Of a DNA stretch of 64,000 nucleotides, positions 1 through 8,908 are shown one piece after another. Below the pieces are notes generated by a model. That model saw only the letters and a program-made list of their open reading frames with translations. It searched no databases and was not told the DNA's origin. Location of the stretch: contig NZ_JAFEMV010000002.1 in assembly GCF_016892605.1 (NCBI RefSeq), forward strand, positions 310,001 to 374,000. The letters run 5' to 3'. The position numbers were made by a program, and so were the translations under genes. Every line of letters starts with the position of its first letter. Position 1 is the first letter of the stretch. The DNA comes from Desemzia sp. RIT 804. Lineage in GTDB: Bacteria > Bacillota > Bacilli > Lactobacillales > Carnobacteriaceae.

Positions 1-2354
1 AATTCTTCATTACCAACATGTACAGGATTGTGCGTAGCCCACCAATAAACCATTAGTGTGATCGCGCCTTCCAATATACCTTGATAGATTATACTAGGAA
101 AAACTCCGTTTGAAAAGAAAGTGGCTTCTTTTCCGCGTGGTTTTTCTTGCATGATATCCTCTTCCGCCGGCTCTAATCCAAGTGCAATAGCTGGGAAAGT
201 ATCCGTTACTAAATTGATCCACAAGATATGCACAGGTCCAAGTACACTCCACCCTAGTAAAGTGGCAATAAACAATGTGAGCACTTCCCCTAAGTTAGCA
301 GATAATAGGAATTGAATCGCTTTTTGAATATTGGTAAAAACTTTACGTCCTTCTTCTACGGCAACTACAATAGTAGCAAAGTTATCATCTGCAAGAACCA
401 TATCACTGGCTCCTTTGGATACTTCAGTCCCAGTGATTCCCATACCCACGCCAATATCTGCTGTGTTTAAAGCAGGAGCATCGTTCACTCCATCCCCCGT
501 CATAGCTACGATTTTCCCAGCTTTTTGCCATGCTTTTACAATTCTGACTTTATGCTCTGGGGAAACACGAGCATAAACTGAATATTTCTTAACTGATTTA
601 GCGAATACGTTGTCATCTATTTCGTCTAATTCAGCACCTGTAATAACGGCTTCTTCTTGTCCTTCTTCGATAATGCCTAACCGCTTAGCAATCGCAGTTG
701 CAGTATCTTTATGGTCTCCGGTAATCATAACCGAACGGATACCTGCTGTCTTAGCCACGCTAATGGAATCTTTGGCTTCTTCTCTTTCAGGATCGATCAT
801 CCCGACCATTCCAGCATAAATTAAATCAGTCTCAATAGTTTGAGTGTTTACTTCAGAAGGAACAGCACTCACAACTTTATAAGCCATAGCCAGAACTCGT
901 AATGCTTGAGTTGCCATATCATGATTCGTATCTAAAATAGCTGTTCGGCTTTCATCTGTCAATTGTTGCAACTCACCATTGATGTCTACTTTCGTACATC
1001 TTTTTAGTAATTCATCCGGTGCTCCTTTAGTTGCAATAAAATACATTCCGTCTGCCATTTTGTGAATCGTGGACATTAGTTTACGTTCAGACTCAAAAGG
1101 GACCTCTGCTACACGTGGTTCATTTGCTAAAACTTTTTTGACATCCATTTTTTTGTCTAACGCATATTGGACCAAAGCTGTTTCTGTTGGATCTCCGATC
1201 AATTCTTCTTCGCCCGACATGTTTGTGTCGTTTGCATACGTCATAACTTTCATGACCGGTGAGTCCATTGCTATCTCTTCATTTGCATCTTGTAAAGCTT
1301 TATTGGTATATATTTTTTCTACTGTCATTTGATTCATAGTCAAAGTACCCGTTTTATCTGAACAAATAATATCCGTACTTCCCAATGTTTCCACAGCTGG
1401 TAAGTTTCGAATTAAAGCTTTGCGCTTGGCCATCTTTTGTGTTCCTAGTGACAAAATAATCGTTACAATCGCCGGCAGACCTTCTGGGATAGCGGCAACT
1501 GCTAGAGAAATCGATGTTAACAGCATCTCCACTACTTCTCGACCATTGTAGAGTCCAACCGCGAACATCACAACAGCAATAACGATAATAGCAATCGTTA
1601 AGTATTTTCCCAATCGATTTAAATTATGTTGCAGCGGGGTCATCGTTTCTTCAGAAGAAGCCAACATTGTCGCAATTTTCCCTACTTCTGTAGCCATACC
1701 TGTTCCAACAATAATCCCTTCGCCACGTCCATAAGTAACATTGCTGTTCATAAAAGCCATATTTTTTCGATCACCGATACCGACTTTCTCATCCTCTACC
1801 AATGTCAACTCTTTTTCGACTGGGACCGATTCTCCGGTTAAGGCGGATTCCTCTATTTTTAGAGAAGCATTTTCAAATAAACGCATATCAGCTGGCACCA
1901 CATCACCAGCTTCTAGTAGTACTATGTCTCCAGGAACCAGCTCTTCACTTTTAATATGTACTACAGAACCGTTCCGTCTTACTCGTGCTTCAGGAGAAGA
2001 CATTTTCTTTAATGATGCGATAGCTTCTTCAGCTTTTGCTTCTTGAAACACACCTAAAACTGCATTTAAAATAACAACAGCTAAAATAATGACAGCATCT
2101 GCTGCATCTCCAAAGAACGCTGATATTAAAGCAGCTGCAATCAATACCAAAATCATAAAATCTTTGAACTGTTCAAAGAATTTTACGATGATGCTTTTTT
2201 GTTTTTCTTCATTCAGCTGGTTATGCCCATATGACTCAATCCGTTTTTCCGCCTCTGAAGTTGACAACCCTTCTTTGGAGGTTTCAAATTTGTTAAAAAC
2301 AGTCTCTACATCCTGAGCAAAAAAGGGCTCTCTTATTTGTTCTTTATTTGCCAT
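1..2354 (-). CDS. Cation-transporting P-type ATPase (Ca2+ type), 3' end missing
   Basis: About 784 codons are visible from ATG at 2354; the frame is still open at base 1, so roughly the last 100 residues lie outside the window. Visible motifs in order are ALTGESVPVEKE (actuator loop, about residue 175), IPEGLPA (M4 ion site, about 288), CSDKTGTLTMNQ (phosphorylated Asp, about 333) and INLVTDTFPA in the M6 region with acidic and Asn ion ligands. This pattern is that of type II Ca2+ pumps such as Listeria LMCA1, which export Ca2+ from the cytoplasm using ATP. Ion choice is inferred from the motifs. It stands alone, with the pbuG terminator just upstream. Confidence 0.9.
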   Translation of the reverse strand, partial: MANKEQIREPFFAQDVETVFNKFETSKEGLSTSEAEKRIESYGHNQLNEEKQKSIIVKFFEQFKDFMILVLIAAALISAFFGDAADAVIILAVVILNAVLGVFQEAKAEEAIASLKKMSSPEARVRRNGSVVHIKSEELVPGDIVLLEAGDVVPADMRLFENASLKIEESALTGESVPVEKELTLVEDEKVGIGDRKNMAFMNSNVTYGRGEGIIVGTGMATEVGKIATMLASSEETMTPLQHNLNRLGKYLTIAIIVIAVVMFAVGLYNGREVVEMLLTSISLAVAAIPEGLPAIVTIILSLGTQKMAKRKALIRNLPAVETLGSTDIICSDKTGTLTMNQMTVEKIYTNKALQDANEEIAMDSPVMKVMTYANDTNMSGEEELIGDPTETALVQYALDKKMDVKKVLANEPRVAEVPFESERKLMSTIHKMADGMYFIATKGAPDELLKRCTKVDINGELQQLTDESRTAILDTNHDMATQALRVLAMAYKVVSAVPSEVNTQTIETDLIYAGMVGMIDPEREEAKDSISVAKTAGIRSVMITGDHKDTATAIAKRLGIIEEGQEEAVITGAELDEIDDNVFAKSVKKYSVYARVSPEHKVRIVKAWQKAGKIVAMTGDGVNDAPALNTADIGVGMGITGTEVSKGASDMVLADDNFATIVVAVEEGRKVFTNIQKAIQFLLSANLGEVLTLFIATLLGWSVLGPVHILWINLVTDTFPAIALGLEPAEEDIMQEKPRGKEATFFSNGVFPSIIYQGILEGAITLMVYWWATHNPVHVGNEE

Positions 2355-2451
2355 CCTGACCATCCTCTCATTCTATATACATTCATTATGCTTACCGTCA
2401 TTATAGGCTGTTCCTATTTTTTATTCAAAGAAACCGATGCGAGCCTGTAAA

Positions 2452-2488
2452 ATAAAAAAAAGCTGAAGCAACAATGTGTGCTTCAACT
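2452..2488 (-). terminator. Rho-independent terminator of pbuG
   Basis: On the minus strand a 7-bp stem (TGAAGCA / TGCTTCA, 2464-2485) is followed by a run of eight T. It lies 30 bases after the pbuG stop. Confidence 0.8.
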
Positions 2489-2515
2489 CCTTAGCTATTT
2501 AACTAAAACATAACT

Positions 2516-3979
2516 TTAAATGAAAGCTAAAATCAAGAAATTCAAAACAAATAGTCCAGCTGAAAACCACAATACTGGGTGGATTTCTTTTGCTTTGCCT
2601 TTTGCCAATTTAACAATGATATAGAAGATAAATCCAGCTGCTATCCCATAAGAAATACTATATGCTAGACCCATGAAAATAGAAGCAAAGAATGCCGGTA
2701 CAGCTTCTTCCAAATCATCCCATTTGATTTCCATAAACGATGACATCATCAAAACTCCGACCATAATCAAAGCTGGTGCAGTTGCTTGGGTAGGAACGAT
2801 TGACACTAAAGGAGAAAACAAGCTCGTCAATAAGAACAAGATTGCTGTTACCACACTTGTCATACCAGTTCTTCCGCCAGCTCCGATTCCAGCTGCACTT
2901 TCAACATAAGTTGTTGTGTTAGAAGTCCCTAGAATTGCTCCAACCGATGTTCCGATCGCATCTGCAAAAAGAGCTTTGTCCATTTTTGTTTTAAAACCAG
3001 CACTGTCATCCAATGCCATTTCATCTTCTTGAGAGAAGATCCCAGTTTTACGTCCAGTACCAATAAAAGTTCCGATAGTATCAAATACATCTGACAAACT
3101 AAACGCAAAAATAGTCATTAATACTAAAGGCAAACGAGAAATATCACTAAACAAAGCTCCCAAACCTTCAGAACCTAAAGCGACACCGAATGTTTGTCCT
3201 AATTCACTAACAGCATCCCCTAAAGAATTTCCAGGGTTAGAAATTCCTGAAATGTCTACTACTCCCATTGGAATCCCAATAAGTGTTGTAGCAACGATAC
3301 CGATCAATACAGCACCTTTGACATTCATTACCATCAAAACAACTGTAACGATCAACCCGATAAGAGCCAATAAAGCACCTGGGCTTGTGAAGTTTACTAA
3401 AGCAGGGACGATTCCGCCACCTGTTACGATGCTTGAGATTCCTTCTTCATAAACTGAATTGGAAGCATCAAATGGTGCATTGTTGATGGTTTGGATGTTT
3501 CCTGGTTCAGAAGTAAATTGAAGGAAACCAGCATTTTTAATTCCGATATAAGCAATAAAAACACCGATTCCTCCACTAATAGCGTGTTGCAATCCCATAG
3601 GAATTGAGTGAATGATCATTTTACGAATTCTTGTGACTGTAATTAAAATATTGAATACCCCACACAAAAATACCATTGCTAGTGCTTCTTGCCATGTAAA
3701 TCCTAGAGCAAATACGACAGTATAAGTGAAAAAAGCATTTAATCCCATACCTGGAGCCAATGCATAAGGCACATTAGCAAATAATCCCATTACCAACGTA
3801 CTAACTGCTGCAGAAATCAATGTTGCTAAAAAGACTGCTTGTGAGGGCATCCCTGTTAAAGATAAAATAGCTGGGTTTACGAAAATTACATATGACATAG
3901 CAAAGAAAGTTGTCAATCCTGCCATGATCTCTGTAGAAAGAGTCGTTTTATTTTCTTTAAATTTGAAAAAATTTTCCAT
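2516..3979 (-). CDS. pbuG: NCS2-family guanine/hypoxanthine permease
   Basis: The 487-residue protein is almost entirely hydrophobic, with about 12 membrane segments. It carries AzgA/PbuG-type stretches: MAGLTTFFAMSYVIFVNP near the N-terminus, APGMGLNAFFTY (about 75-86) and SDVFDTIGTFIGTGRK (about 293-308). NCS2 carriers of this branch import guanine and hypoxanthine by proton symport. The start follows a short AAGGAT ribosome site. It is monocistronic: its own PurBox promoter and guanine-type riboswitch lie upstream, and a terminator follows. The regulation supports the substrate call, because guanine sensing by the leader and purine control at the promoter both fit a purine-base importer. 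Confidence 0.92.
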   Translation of the reverse strand: MENFFKFKENKTTLSTEIMAGLTTFFAMSYVIFVNPAILSLTGMPSQAVFLATLISAAVSTLVMGLFANVPYALAPGMGLNAFFTYTVVFALGFTWQEALAMVFLCGVFNILITVTRIRKMIIHSIPMGLQHAISGGIGVFIAYIGIKNAGFLQFTSEPGNIQTINNAPFDASNSVYEEGISSIVTGGGIVPALVNFTSPGALLALIGLIVTVVLMVMNVKGAVLIGIVATTLIGIPMGVVDISGISNPGNSLGDAVSELGQTFGVALGSEGLGALFSDISRLPLVLMTIFAFSLSDVFDTIGTFIGTGRKTGIFSQEDEMALDDSAGFKTKMDKALFADAIGTSVGAILGTSNTTTYVESAAGIGAGGRTGMTSVVTAILFLLTSLFSPLVSIVPTQATAPALIMVGVLMMSSFMEIKWDDLEEAVPAFFASIFMGLAYSISYGIAAGFIFYIIVKLAKGKAKEIHPVLWFSAGLFVLNFLILAFI

Positions 3980-4181
3980 TATCCTTTAGCCTACCTTTTT
4001 CTTATTTACAAAAGAAATCCTACTATATGGATTTTCTCTATATAATGTAAGCCATTCAGGTTTGAATACAGACTATTTAAAGAAATAAAGTGGCAGTTGT
4101 GGGGAATAATTAAGAAATAAGAACAATTTGATAATCCACAAATACATGATATCACATGAGAAAATACCCATGCTTTATTTC

Positions 4182-4249
4182 TCTAATAGTTTGACCATTT
4201 ATGGTGGTCTGTAGAAACTCAAAGCCCATATCGCTTTAATTATATTAGA
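4182..4249 (-). promoter_or_regulatory. Purine riboswitch aptamer (guanine type)
   Basis: The minus strand folds as the three-way junction of the purine riboswitch. P1 is TCTAATA / TATTAGA (4243-4249 with 4182-4188). P2 is TAAAGC / GCTTTG closing loop GATATGG. J2/3 is GTTTCTAC. P3 is GACCA / TGGTC closing loop CCATAAA. The nucleotide before the 3' P1 strand (CAAACTATTA) is C at the specificity position, which in known aptamers selects guanine or hypoxanthine rather than adenine. It lies 13 bases after the predicted transcription start and about 200 bases before pbuG. I did not find a clean terminator with a U-tract after it, so the expression platform is unresolved. Confidence 0.9.
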
Positions 4250-4268
4250 AGTTTTCTTTTGCTTCCTC

Positions 4269-4297
4269 ATTATAGGATTTACGCTACAAAAGGACAA
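4269..4297 (-). promoter_or_regulatory. Promoter of pbuG
   Basis: TTGTCC (-35, 4292-4297), a 17-base spacer and a perfect TATAAT (-10, 4269-4274) on the minus strand. The predicted start near 4262 gives a leader of about 280 bases that contains the purine aptamer. Confidence 0.8.
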
Positions 4298-4331
4298 GGA
4301 AAAATCGTATAATGAGTGATTAAAAGTTTCT

Positions 4332-4344
4332 AATGTTCGTGTTT
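4332..4344 (-). promoter_or_regulatory. PurBox upstream of pbuG
   Basis: AAACACGAACATT on the minus strand matches the PurR box (AWWWCCGAACWWT) at 12 of 13 positions. Its central G at 4338 is 76 bases before the predicted start at about 4262. This is the position at which PurR-activated PurBoxes lie in Lactococcus. Activation by PurR is therefore inferred. Confidence 0.65.
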
Positions 4345-4403
4345 TGTTTACTATTGTAAATAACAGGTTACTTTTAGGATGCGGAAGTGGATTTTTTAGC
4401 AGA

Positions 4404-4441
4404 CAAAAAAGCAAACCTTTGTCTATAAATTAAGGTTTGTT
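4404..4441 (-). terminator. Terminator at the end of the gor 3' region
   Basis: Minus-strand hairpin CAAACCTT / AAGGTTTG (4412-4439) followed by CTTTTTTG. It lies between the hairpin-rich region after gor and the pbuG promoter, so the hairpin region is probably transcribed as a long gor 3' UTR. Confidence 0.6.
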
Positions 4442-4476
4442 TTATAAGAAAGATTTTGGGGTTTGTGCTCCTTTTT

Positions 4477-5126
4477 CGAGTTGCGAGTGAGCAACTCGTC
4501 ACTCTTCGCTCTCTGGTTTAGACAGTTTCGTAAGACAGCTGATACATCTAAAAATAGGGATGATGATGAATCGAGTTTAAACATCAAGGGAAAAATTGCC
4601 TTGATGAAAAATCGCGTTTGAACATCAAGGAAGAAATCGCCTTGATGAAGAAACAAAAACATAACTCGCCACTGTCAGGAAAGACACCTGACTGTGGCGG
4701 GGGAAGTTATATGGTTCTTCATTATATGACGTTGGTAGAAAGTCTAAGCTACTTAAACACCAACTTCTAGAAATTCCTGGAGGAATCGGGGCTGCCGATA
4801 GCCATGCAAAGGATGCAATGTGAATTACAAAGCGTTGGCGCTTCAGCGCTTATGCTTTGTTTGAAGCTTGCAAGCGTGGAGACTTTAGGCTCCACGTGTT
4901 CCCATGGCTTTCACCCAGAAACCCCGGTTCCGGAAGGAATTTCTTTACCAACGCTATAAAATAGATAGTCAGTTATATTCGATGAGCAAAACGTCATTCT
5001 CCACGCTCTGCTTTTTAAACGAGTTGCGCAGAGCAGACTACGTGTCTATAAGCTGATTCTGACCTGTTAGGAAAAAACACCAAACTGGTCAGAATCTTCT
5101 TATAGCCAGTAGTCTAAACGCTCTGC
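4477..5126. repeat. Hairpin array in the gor-pbuG intergenic region
   Basis: No gene is supported between 4441 and 5134. The stretch is packed with inverted repeats. 4477-4498: CGAGTTGC / GCAACTCG. 4582-4606 and 4623-4647: two tandem copies of CATCAAGG / CCTTGATG, 41 bases apart. 4667-4699: CGCCAC-T-GTCAGG / CCTGAC-T-GTGGCG, 12 of 13 paired. 4725-4958: a large branched fold listed separately. 5028-5126: a long imperfect hairpin whose core is GATTCTGACC / GGTCAGAATC and whose foot is GCAGAGC / GCTCTGC. The stem sequences are unrelated to each other, so this is a cluster of different hairpins rather than one repeated unit. Confidence 0.75.
4725..4958. other. Branched, highly base-paired element of unknown class
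   Basis: The arms close one after another. CGTTGGTA-GAAA (about 4730-4740) pairs with TTTCTTTACCAACG (about 4941-4953). AGAAATTCCT pairs with AGGAATTTCT. GGAATCGGGG pairs with CCCCGGTTCC, with one wobble. AGCCATG pairs with CATGGCT. The inside then branches into ACAAAGC / GCTTTGT with an inner GCGCT / AGCGC, a GCTTGCAAGC palindrome, and CGTGGAG / CTCCACG. It has no open frame of note. It could be a structured RNA in the gor 3' UTR or a non-autonomous mobile element; the strand is unknown. I could not match it to a named RNA family. Confidence 0.55.
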
Positions 5127-5134
5127 TCCACTCT

Positions 5135-6487
5135 CTATCTCATAGTAACGAATTCTTCTGCTCCGGTTGGATGGATGGCTACTGTATTGTCGAAATCTGC
5201 TTTGGTGGCACCCATTTTGATGGCTACAGCAAAGCCTTGCAACATTTCGTCCATTCCACTTCCTAATCCATGTAGACCAATAACTTTTTCTTCGGGCCCT
5301 TGGCAAACTAATTTCATATAGGTTCTTTGGCGATTTTTTGTAATGGCACTGTGCATGGAAGTAAATTTTGTTTGGTAAACCTTGATTTCTTTTGACCCAT
5401 AAAAATCAATAGCTTCTTGTTCTGTGTACCCTATCGTTCCAATTGGCGGATGAGTAAAAATAACAGACGGAATATTTGTGTAGTCTAATTTTTCATTGGT
5501 TTTCCCGTTGAACAATCGTTCCGATAAACGACGTCCTGCTGCAATGGCTACTGGCGTTAACTCAATGCGTCCAGTAACATCTCCGATAGAATAAATGCCT
5601 TCAACTGTGGTATTTTGGTACTCATCTACTTTGATATGACCAGATGGGTTCAGCACTACATCAGTAGCTTCTAAATTCAATTTTTCAGTGTTAGGTTCGC
5701 GTCCAATTGCCCAAATAATAGTATCCGTATTATGAGTAGTTCCATCTTCAAAATGAATGGTCAAACTGCCATCTGCTTCTTTTTCCACTTTTCTAGGAAT
5801 TGCGAACGTATGTAACGTAGCGCCTTCTCGTTCCATCGTTTCCACTAAACCTTCACTAATGATGGAATCAAAAGTTCTTAGCGGCGCATGTTTTCGAACG
5901 AATAAATGTGTATCTACTCCCAAACCATGTGTTACTCCAGCTAATTCTACAGCGATATAACCTCCGCCAACAATCGCTATTCTTTCAGGTAATTCATTCA
6001 ATGCAAAGAAACCATCAGAATCGATGCCTAATTCTTCTCCAGGAATGTTCGGCTTCGACGGGCGTCCTCCTGTTGCAATCAAAATATGATCTGCAGTATA
6101 CTTTTCGCCGTTCACTTCAATCGTATGATTATCTACAAATGTAGCAAAGCCTCTGATTAAGTCTACATTATTGCTGTTTAACCCTTTTTCGTATACTGTG
6201 TGCAAACGGTCAATGTATTTTTCTCTATTTAACACTAACTTGGCGAAATCAAATTTTTTATCTGCGATGCTGATTCCATAATCTTCAGCATATAAGTTCA
6301 TTTCATCCAATAATTGAGCTCCATGCCACATCACTTTTTTCGGTACACAGCCGACGTTGACACACGTTCCGCCAAGTTCATTCGCTTCCACTAAAGCTAC
6401 TTTTGCTCCATGCATACCTGCTCGGTTAATAGAAGCAATTCCACCACTACCGCCTCCGATAGCGATATAATCATAATGTTTTGTCAT
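5135..6487 (-). CDS. gor: Glutathione-disulfide reductase
   Basis: A 450-residue flavoprotein of the pyridine nucleotide-disulphide oxidoreductase family. It shows the N-terminal FAD motif [15 protein letters not shown], the redox-active pair [13 protein letters not shown] (about 40-52), the NAD(P)H motif [12 protein letters not shown] (about 175-186), the second FAD segment [21 protein letters not shown] and the C-terminal HPTGAEEF with the catalytic His-Glu pair. The [10 protein letters not shown] form and the HPTGAEE tail favour glutathione reductase over lipoamide dehydrogenase. It would reduce GSSG with NADPH in the cytoplasm. ATG at 6487 is chosen because AAGGA lies 7 bases upstream. 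The 3' side runs into the hairpin array. Confidence 0.92.
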   Translation of the reverse strand: MTKHYDYIAIGGGSGGIASINRAGMHGAKVALVEANELGGTCVNVGCVPKKVMWHGAQLLDEMNLYAEDYGISIADKKFDFAKLVLNREKYIDRLHTVYEKGLNSNNVDLIRGFATFVDNHTIEVNGEKYTADHILIATGGRPSKPNIPGEELGIDSDGFFALNELPERIAIVGGGYIAVELAGVTHGLGVDTHLFVRKHAPLRTFDSIISEGLVETMEREGATLHTFAIPRKVEKEADGSLTIHFEDGTTHNTDTIIWAIGREPNTEKLNLEATDVVLNPSGHIKVDEYQNTTVEGIYSIGDVTGRIELTPVAIAAGRRLSERLFNGKTNEKLDYTNIPSVIFTHPPIGTIGYTEQEAIDFYGSKEIKVYQTKFTSMHSAITKNRQRTYMKLVCQGPEEKVIGLHGLGSGMDEMLQGFAVAIKMGATKADFDNTVAIHPTGAEEFVTMR

Positions 6488-6520
6488 CAATTATTCCTTC
6501 TTTCTGCTTACCTTTTTCTA

Positions 6521-7369
6521 TTATTCTTCTAAAACAAAATTTAAATTGGCTTCTCCTTTATGTTCCATTTCATATTGATGATAATACTCACCTAATTTAT
6601 ACTTATAATCCTCTTTTTTATTCCATGGTTTTTGCTTCCCGCAATAATGGATAAAAACTACTTCGCTTTCTACCCAGTCCACATTATAATCTTTTGGGAA
6701 GATGAGATTGGTTTTTGAATAATAACGCGGGTCTAGATTGTAAATTCTCCAATCAGCTTCCAAAATAGAATCCCAGTACAAATGATTGAAGACATCTTGA
6801 TCCGGCAACAATAATCTTTTTTTGTACAAATCAATCACCGACAAAATATCTTCTTGCTTTTTACTAGCACGAATAGCAGGCAGATTCATCAATAAGACAC
6901 CAGTATTAAAGTACCCTTTCGATTCTAACATATTTAAACGGATATTATTTATTGGTTGTACCCATCTGGTAAGATAATCATGAGTCGTAGCTACAAATAA
7001 ACTATTTTTGAAATCTTGGTAATAAAAATCCGCTATAGAGTTCAGATTGATAATATCTGGGTCTAAATACAGGATTCTGTCTACTTCTTCTGGTAAAACA
7101 AATGGTGCTAATAATCGGTAATACATTTCAACAGAATAATACCGATTAACAGTTGTCTCCACTTCAAATAAGTCATGGCAATTGATAGGGAAAAACTCAT
7201 GACCATTTGCTTTAATAAAATTATTCAGTTCTTGCAATTTTATTTCACGCATATCATTATGCATAAAATAAATCGCAAACGATTCTTCAGCATTATTTTT
7301 AAATATGGACCATAACATGGTTCTGAGGGGAGGTAAGTAATTTTCATTACAAGTAACTAATAAGTTCAT
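6521..7369 (-). CDS. Glycosyltransferase family 8 protein
   Basis: A 282-residue soluble enzyme starting MNLLVTCNENYLPPL, typical of GT8 (LgtC/GspA type). It has the metal and sugar-nucleotide DxD site in YLDPDIINL (Asp103 and Asp105), the GYFNTGVLLMNL motif (about 148-159), LPDQDVFN (about 188-195) and the C-terminal HYCGKQKPW motif that binds the metal. The family transfers galactose or glucose from the UDP-sugar to a glycan with retention of configuration. The acceptor cannot be read from sequence. It resembles B. subtilis GspA. It sits 33 bases upstream of gor on the same strand and may be cotranscribed with it. Confidence 0.88.
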   Translation of the reverse strand: MNLLVTCNENYLPPLRTMLWSIFKNNAEESFAIYFMHNDMREIKLQELNNFIKANGHEFFPINCHDLFEVETTVNRYYSVEMYYRLLAPFVLPEEVDRILYLDPDIINLNSIADFYYQDFKNSLFVATTHDYLTRWVQPINNIRLNMLESKGYFNTGVLLMNLPAIRASKKQEDILSVIDLYKKRLLLPDQDVFNHLYWDSILEADWRIYNLDPRYYSKTNLIFPKDYNVDWVESEVVFIHYCGKQKPWNKKEDYKYKLGEYYHQYEMEHKGEANLNFVLEE

Positions 7370-7535
7370 TTTTTATCTCCTATTATGCGTAATCTAACTT
7401 TATTTACTGTTCACTCTTTATAATATATAACTCTACTCATCCGAACAGTTCTCTTCATTAAGCATATCATATTTATAAACAAAGAGAATTCTTTTTGTTT
7501 TTTTATAATTAAACTTCTCATTTCAGAATCTTAAA

Positions 7536-7564
7536 ATGAATACCGCTATTGTTTATTGTATAAT
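7536..7564 (+). promoter_or_regulatory. Promoter of the chromate transporter pair
   Basis: ATGAAT (-35, 7536-7541), 17-base spacer, perfect TATAAT (7559-7564). The start codon at 7607 follows, with AGGAGG at 7595-7600. Confidence 0.6.
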
Positions 7565-7606
7565 AGATAAAGAAATAGCTATTAGATTAGTGCATAGGAG
7601 GTTCAA

Positions 7607-8179
7607 ATGGAAAAAGATATTAAGTTTTATTGGACATTATTTCTTTCTACATTAACATTAAGTGCTTTTACATTTGGCGGAGGGTACGTTATTGTGCCGC
7701 TTATGCAAAAGCGTTTTGTAAAAGAACTCCAATGGATCGATGAAGAAGAGATGCTGGATTTGGTAGCGATCGGTCAATCTTCTCCAGGTCCGATTGCCGT
7801 TAATGCCTCCATCATTGTTGGGTATAGAATGGCAGGAATATTAGGTTCTTTAATAGCCGTTATTGGAACTATTCTTCCTCCATTAGTTATTATCACGATC
7901 ATTTCTTTCTTTTATCAAGCCTTTAGAGACAACCCTGTCGTTAGCGCTTTGTTATTAGGTATGCAAGCTGGTATTGCTGCTGTTATCGTAAGCGTAGTGA
8001 TTGATATGGCTGCAAAAATCATTAAAGCTAAGCAAGTTTTACCTATTTTAATGATGGTATTAGCCTTTATTGCTGCAATATTATTGAATATCAACATTAT
8101 CATTATTTTACTTATTTGTGGTGCTGTTGGAGCTTACACTTCGCTACGAGGACCTCATAATCAAAAGGGGGATTCATAA
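7607..8179 (+). CDS. Chromate transporter family protein, first half-unit
   Basis: A 190-residue, one-domain CHR protein with about five or six membrane segments. It has the signatures FTFGGGYVIVPLM (about 22-34) and GQSSPGPIAVNASIIVGY (about 62-79). Short-chain CHR proteins occur as adjacent pairs that work together; full-length ChrA fuses the two halves. Known members export chromate, but many are of unknown anion specificity. The second half starts 4 bases after this stop, so the two are translationally coupled. The start at 7607 has AGGAGG 7 bases upstream. Confidence 0.88.
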   Translation: MEKDIKFYWTLFLSTLTLSAFTFGGGYVIVPLMQKRFVKELQWIDEEEMLDLVAIGQSSPGPIAVNASIIVGYRMAGILGSLIAVIGTILPPLVIITIISFFYQAFRDNPVVSALLLGMQAGIAAVIVSVVIDMAAKIIKAKQVLPILMMVLAFIAAILLNINIIIILLICGAVGAYTSLRGPHNQKGDS

Positions 8180-8182
8180 AAT

Positions 8183-8749
8183 ATGGTTTACTTAAAATTA
8201 TTTTGGAGTTTCTTTCAAGTAGGTCTTTTTAGTTTTGGTGGCGGTTATGCGGCATTACCTTTGATCGAAGAACAAGTGATCCATCAAAACAATTGGTTAT
8301 CAAGTACCGAGTTTATCGATATCATTACGATCTCTCAAATGACACCTGGTCCTGTTGCTATCAATACGTCTACATTCGTCGGCACAAAAGTGGCCGGCAT
8401 ACCTGGATCTGTTATTGCAACACTTGGGTGTATTGCTCCTTCATGTATCATTGTTGTCATACTAGCCAAAGTCTATTACAAGTATAAAGGAATCCCTCTT
8501 ATGGATGGTATCCTTCAAGGATTACGTCCGGCTGTAGTAGCCTTAATCGCTTCTGCCGGCTTGACTATTTTCTTGACGGCTATGTTTGGAGCAGAAAGTT
8601 TCCCTATCTCTTTAGGCGATCTTAACTGGATCTCAGTAGCATTGTTCCTTGTTGGATTAGCACTTTTACGCAAAACAAAACTTGGCCCTATCCACGTGAT
8701 GATGCTCTCAGGGTTTGTTGGAATATTGATTTATTATGTCATTCTATAA
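8183..8749 (+). CDS. Chromate transporter family protein, second half-unit
   Basis: A 188-residue partner of the preceding CHR protein with the matching signatures FSFGGGYAALPLIEEQV (about 17-33) and ISQMTPGPVAINTSTFVGTKVAG (about 50-72). It is hydrophobic throughout. In paired systems the halves insert in opposite orientations and both are needed; that is inferred here from their adjacency. Start ATG at 8183 follows AAGGGGGA. Transcription probably ends at the two-way terminator at 8846-8898. Confidence 0.88.
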   Translation: MVYLKLFWSFFQVGLFSFGGGYAALPLIEEQVIHQNNWLSSTEFIDIITISQMTPGPVAINTSTFVGTKVAGIPGSVIATLGCIAPSCIIVVILAKVYYKYKGIPLMDGILQGLRPAVVALIASAGLTIFLTAMFGAESFPISLGDLNWISVALFLVGLALLRKTKLGPIHVMMLSGFVGILIYYVIL

Positions 8750-8845
8750 GGATTAGAGTACTTTCTATTCTCCATAAGAAAGCAAAATATTTAGGCTTAC
8801 AGCGAATAGAACGCTTTCGCCCTCCATAAAATGCAATATAAACTA

Positions 8846-8898
8846 CAAAAAAGTTGCTCTATACGAAGTGAATATTCTTCGTGTAGAGCAACTTTTTA
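8846..8898. terminator. Bidirectional terminator between chr genes and fruA
   Basis: Strong hairpin AGTTGCTCTATACGAAG / CTTCGTGTAGAGCAACT (8852-8893), with A-run before and T-run after, so it can serve both the plus-strand chr genes and the minus-strand fru operon. Confidence 0.85.
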
Positions 8899-8908
8899 TT
8901 TTCCTCTG

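Noticed and set aside
121-2316. Several plus-strand open frames of 64-101 codons
   Set aside because: They lie antisense to the P-type ATPase gene, which is confirmed by DKTGT, PEGLP and TGES motifs on the minus strand.
4199-4662. Two minus-strand open frames of 71 and 79 codons
   Set aside because: The first runs through the pbuG promoter and the purine aptamer, the second through hairpin repeats; neither has a ribosome site.
4725-4958. HEARO RNA or an IS200/IS605 end
   Set aside because: An ATGA does precede the element, but I could not match a consensus and no TnpA or TnpB gene is nearby; left as unknown class.
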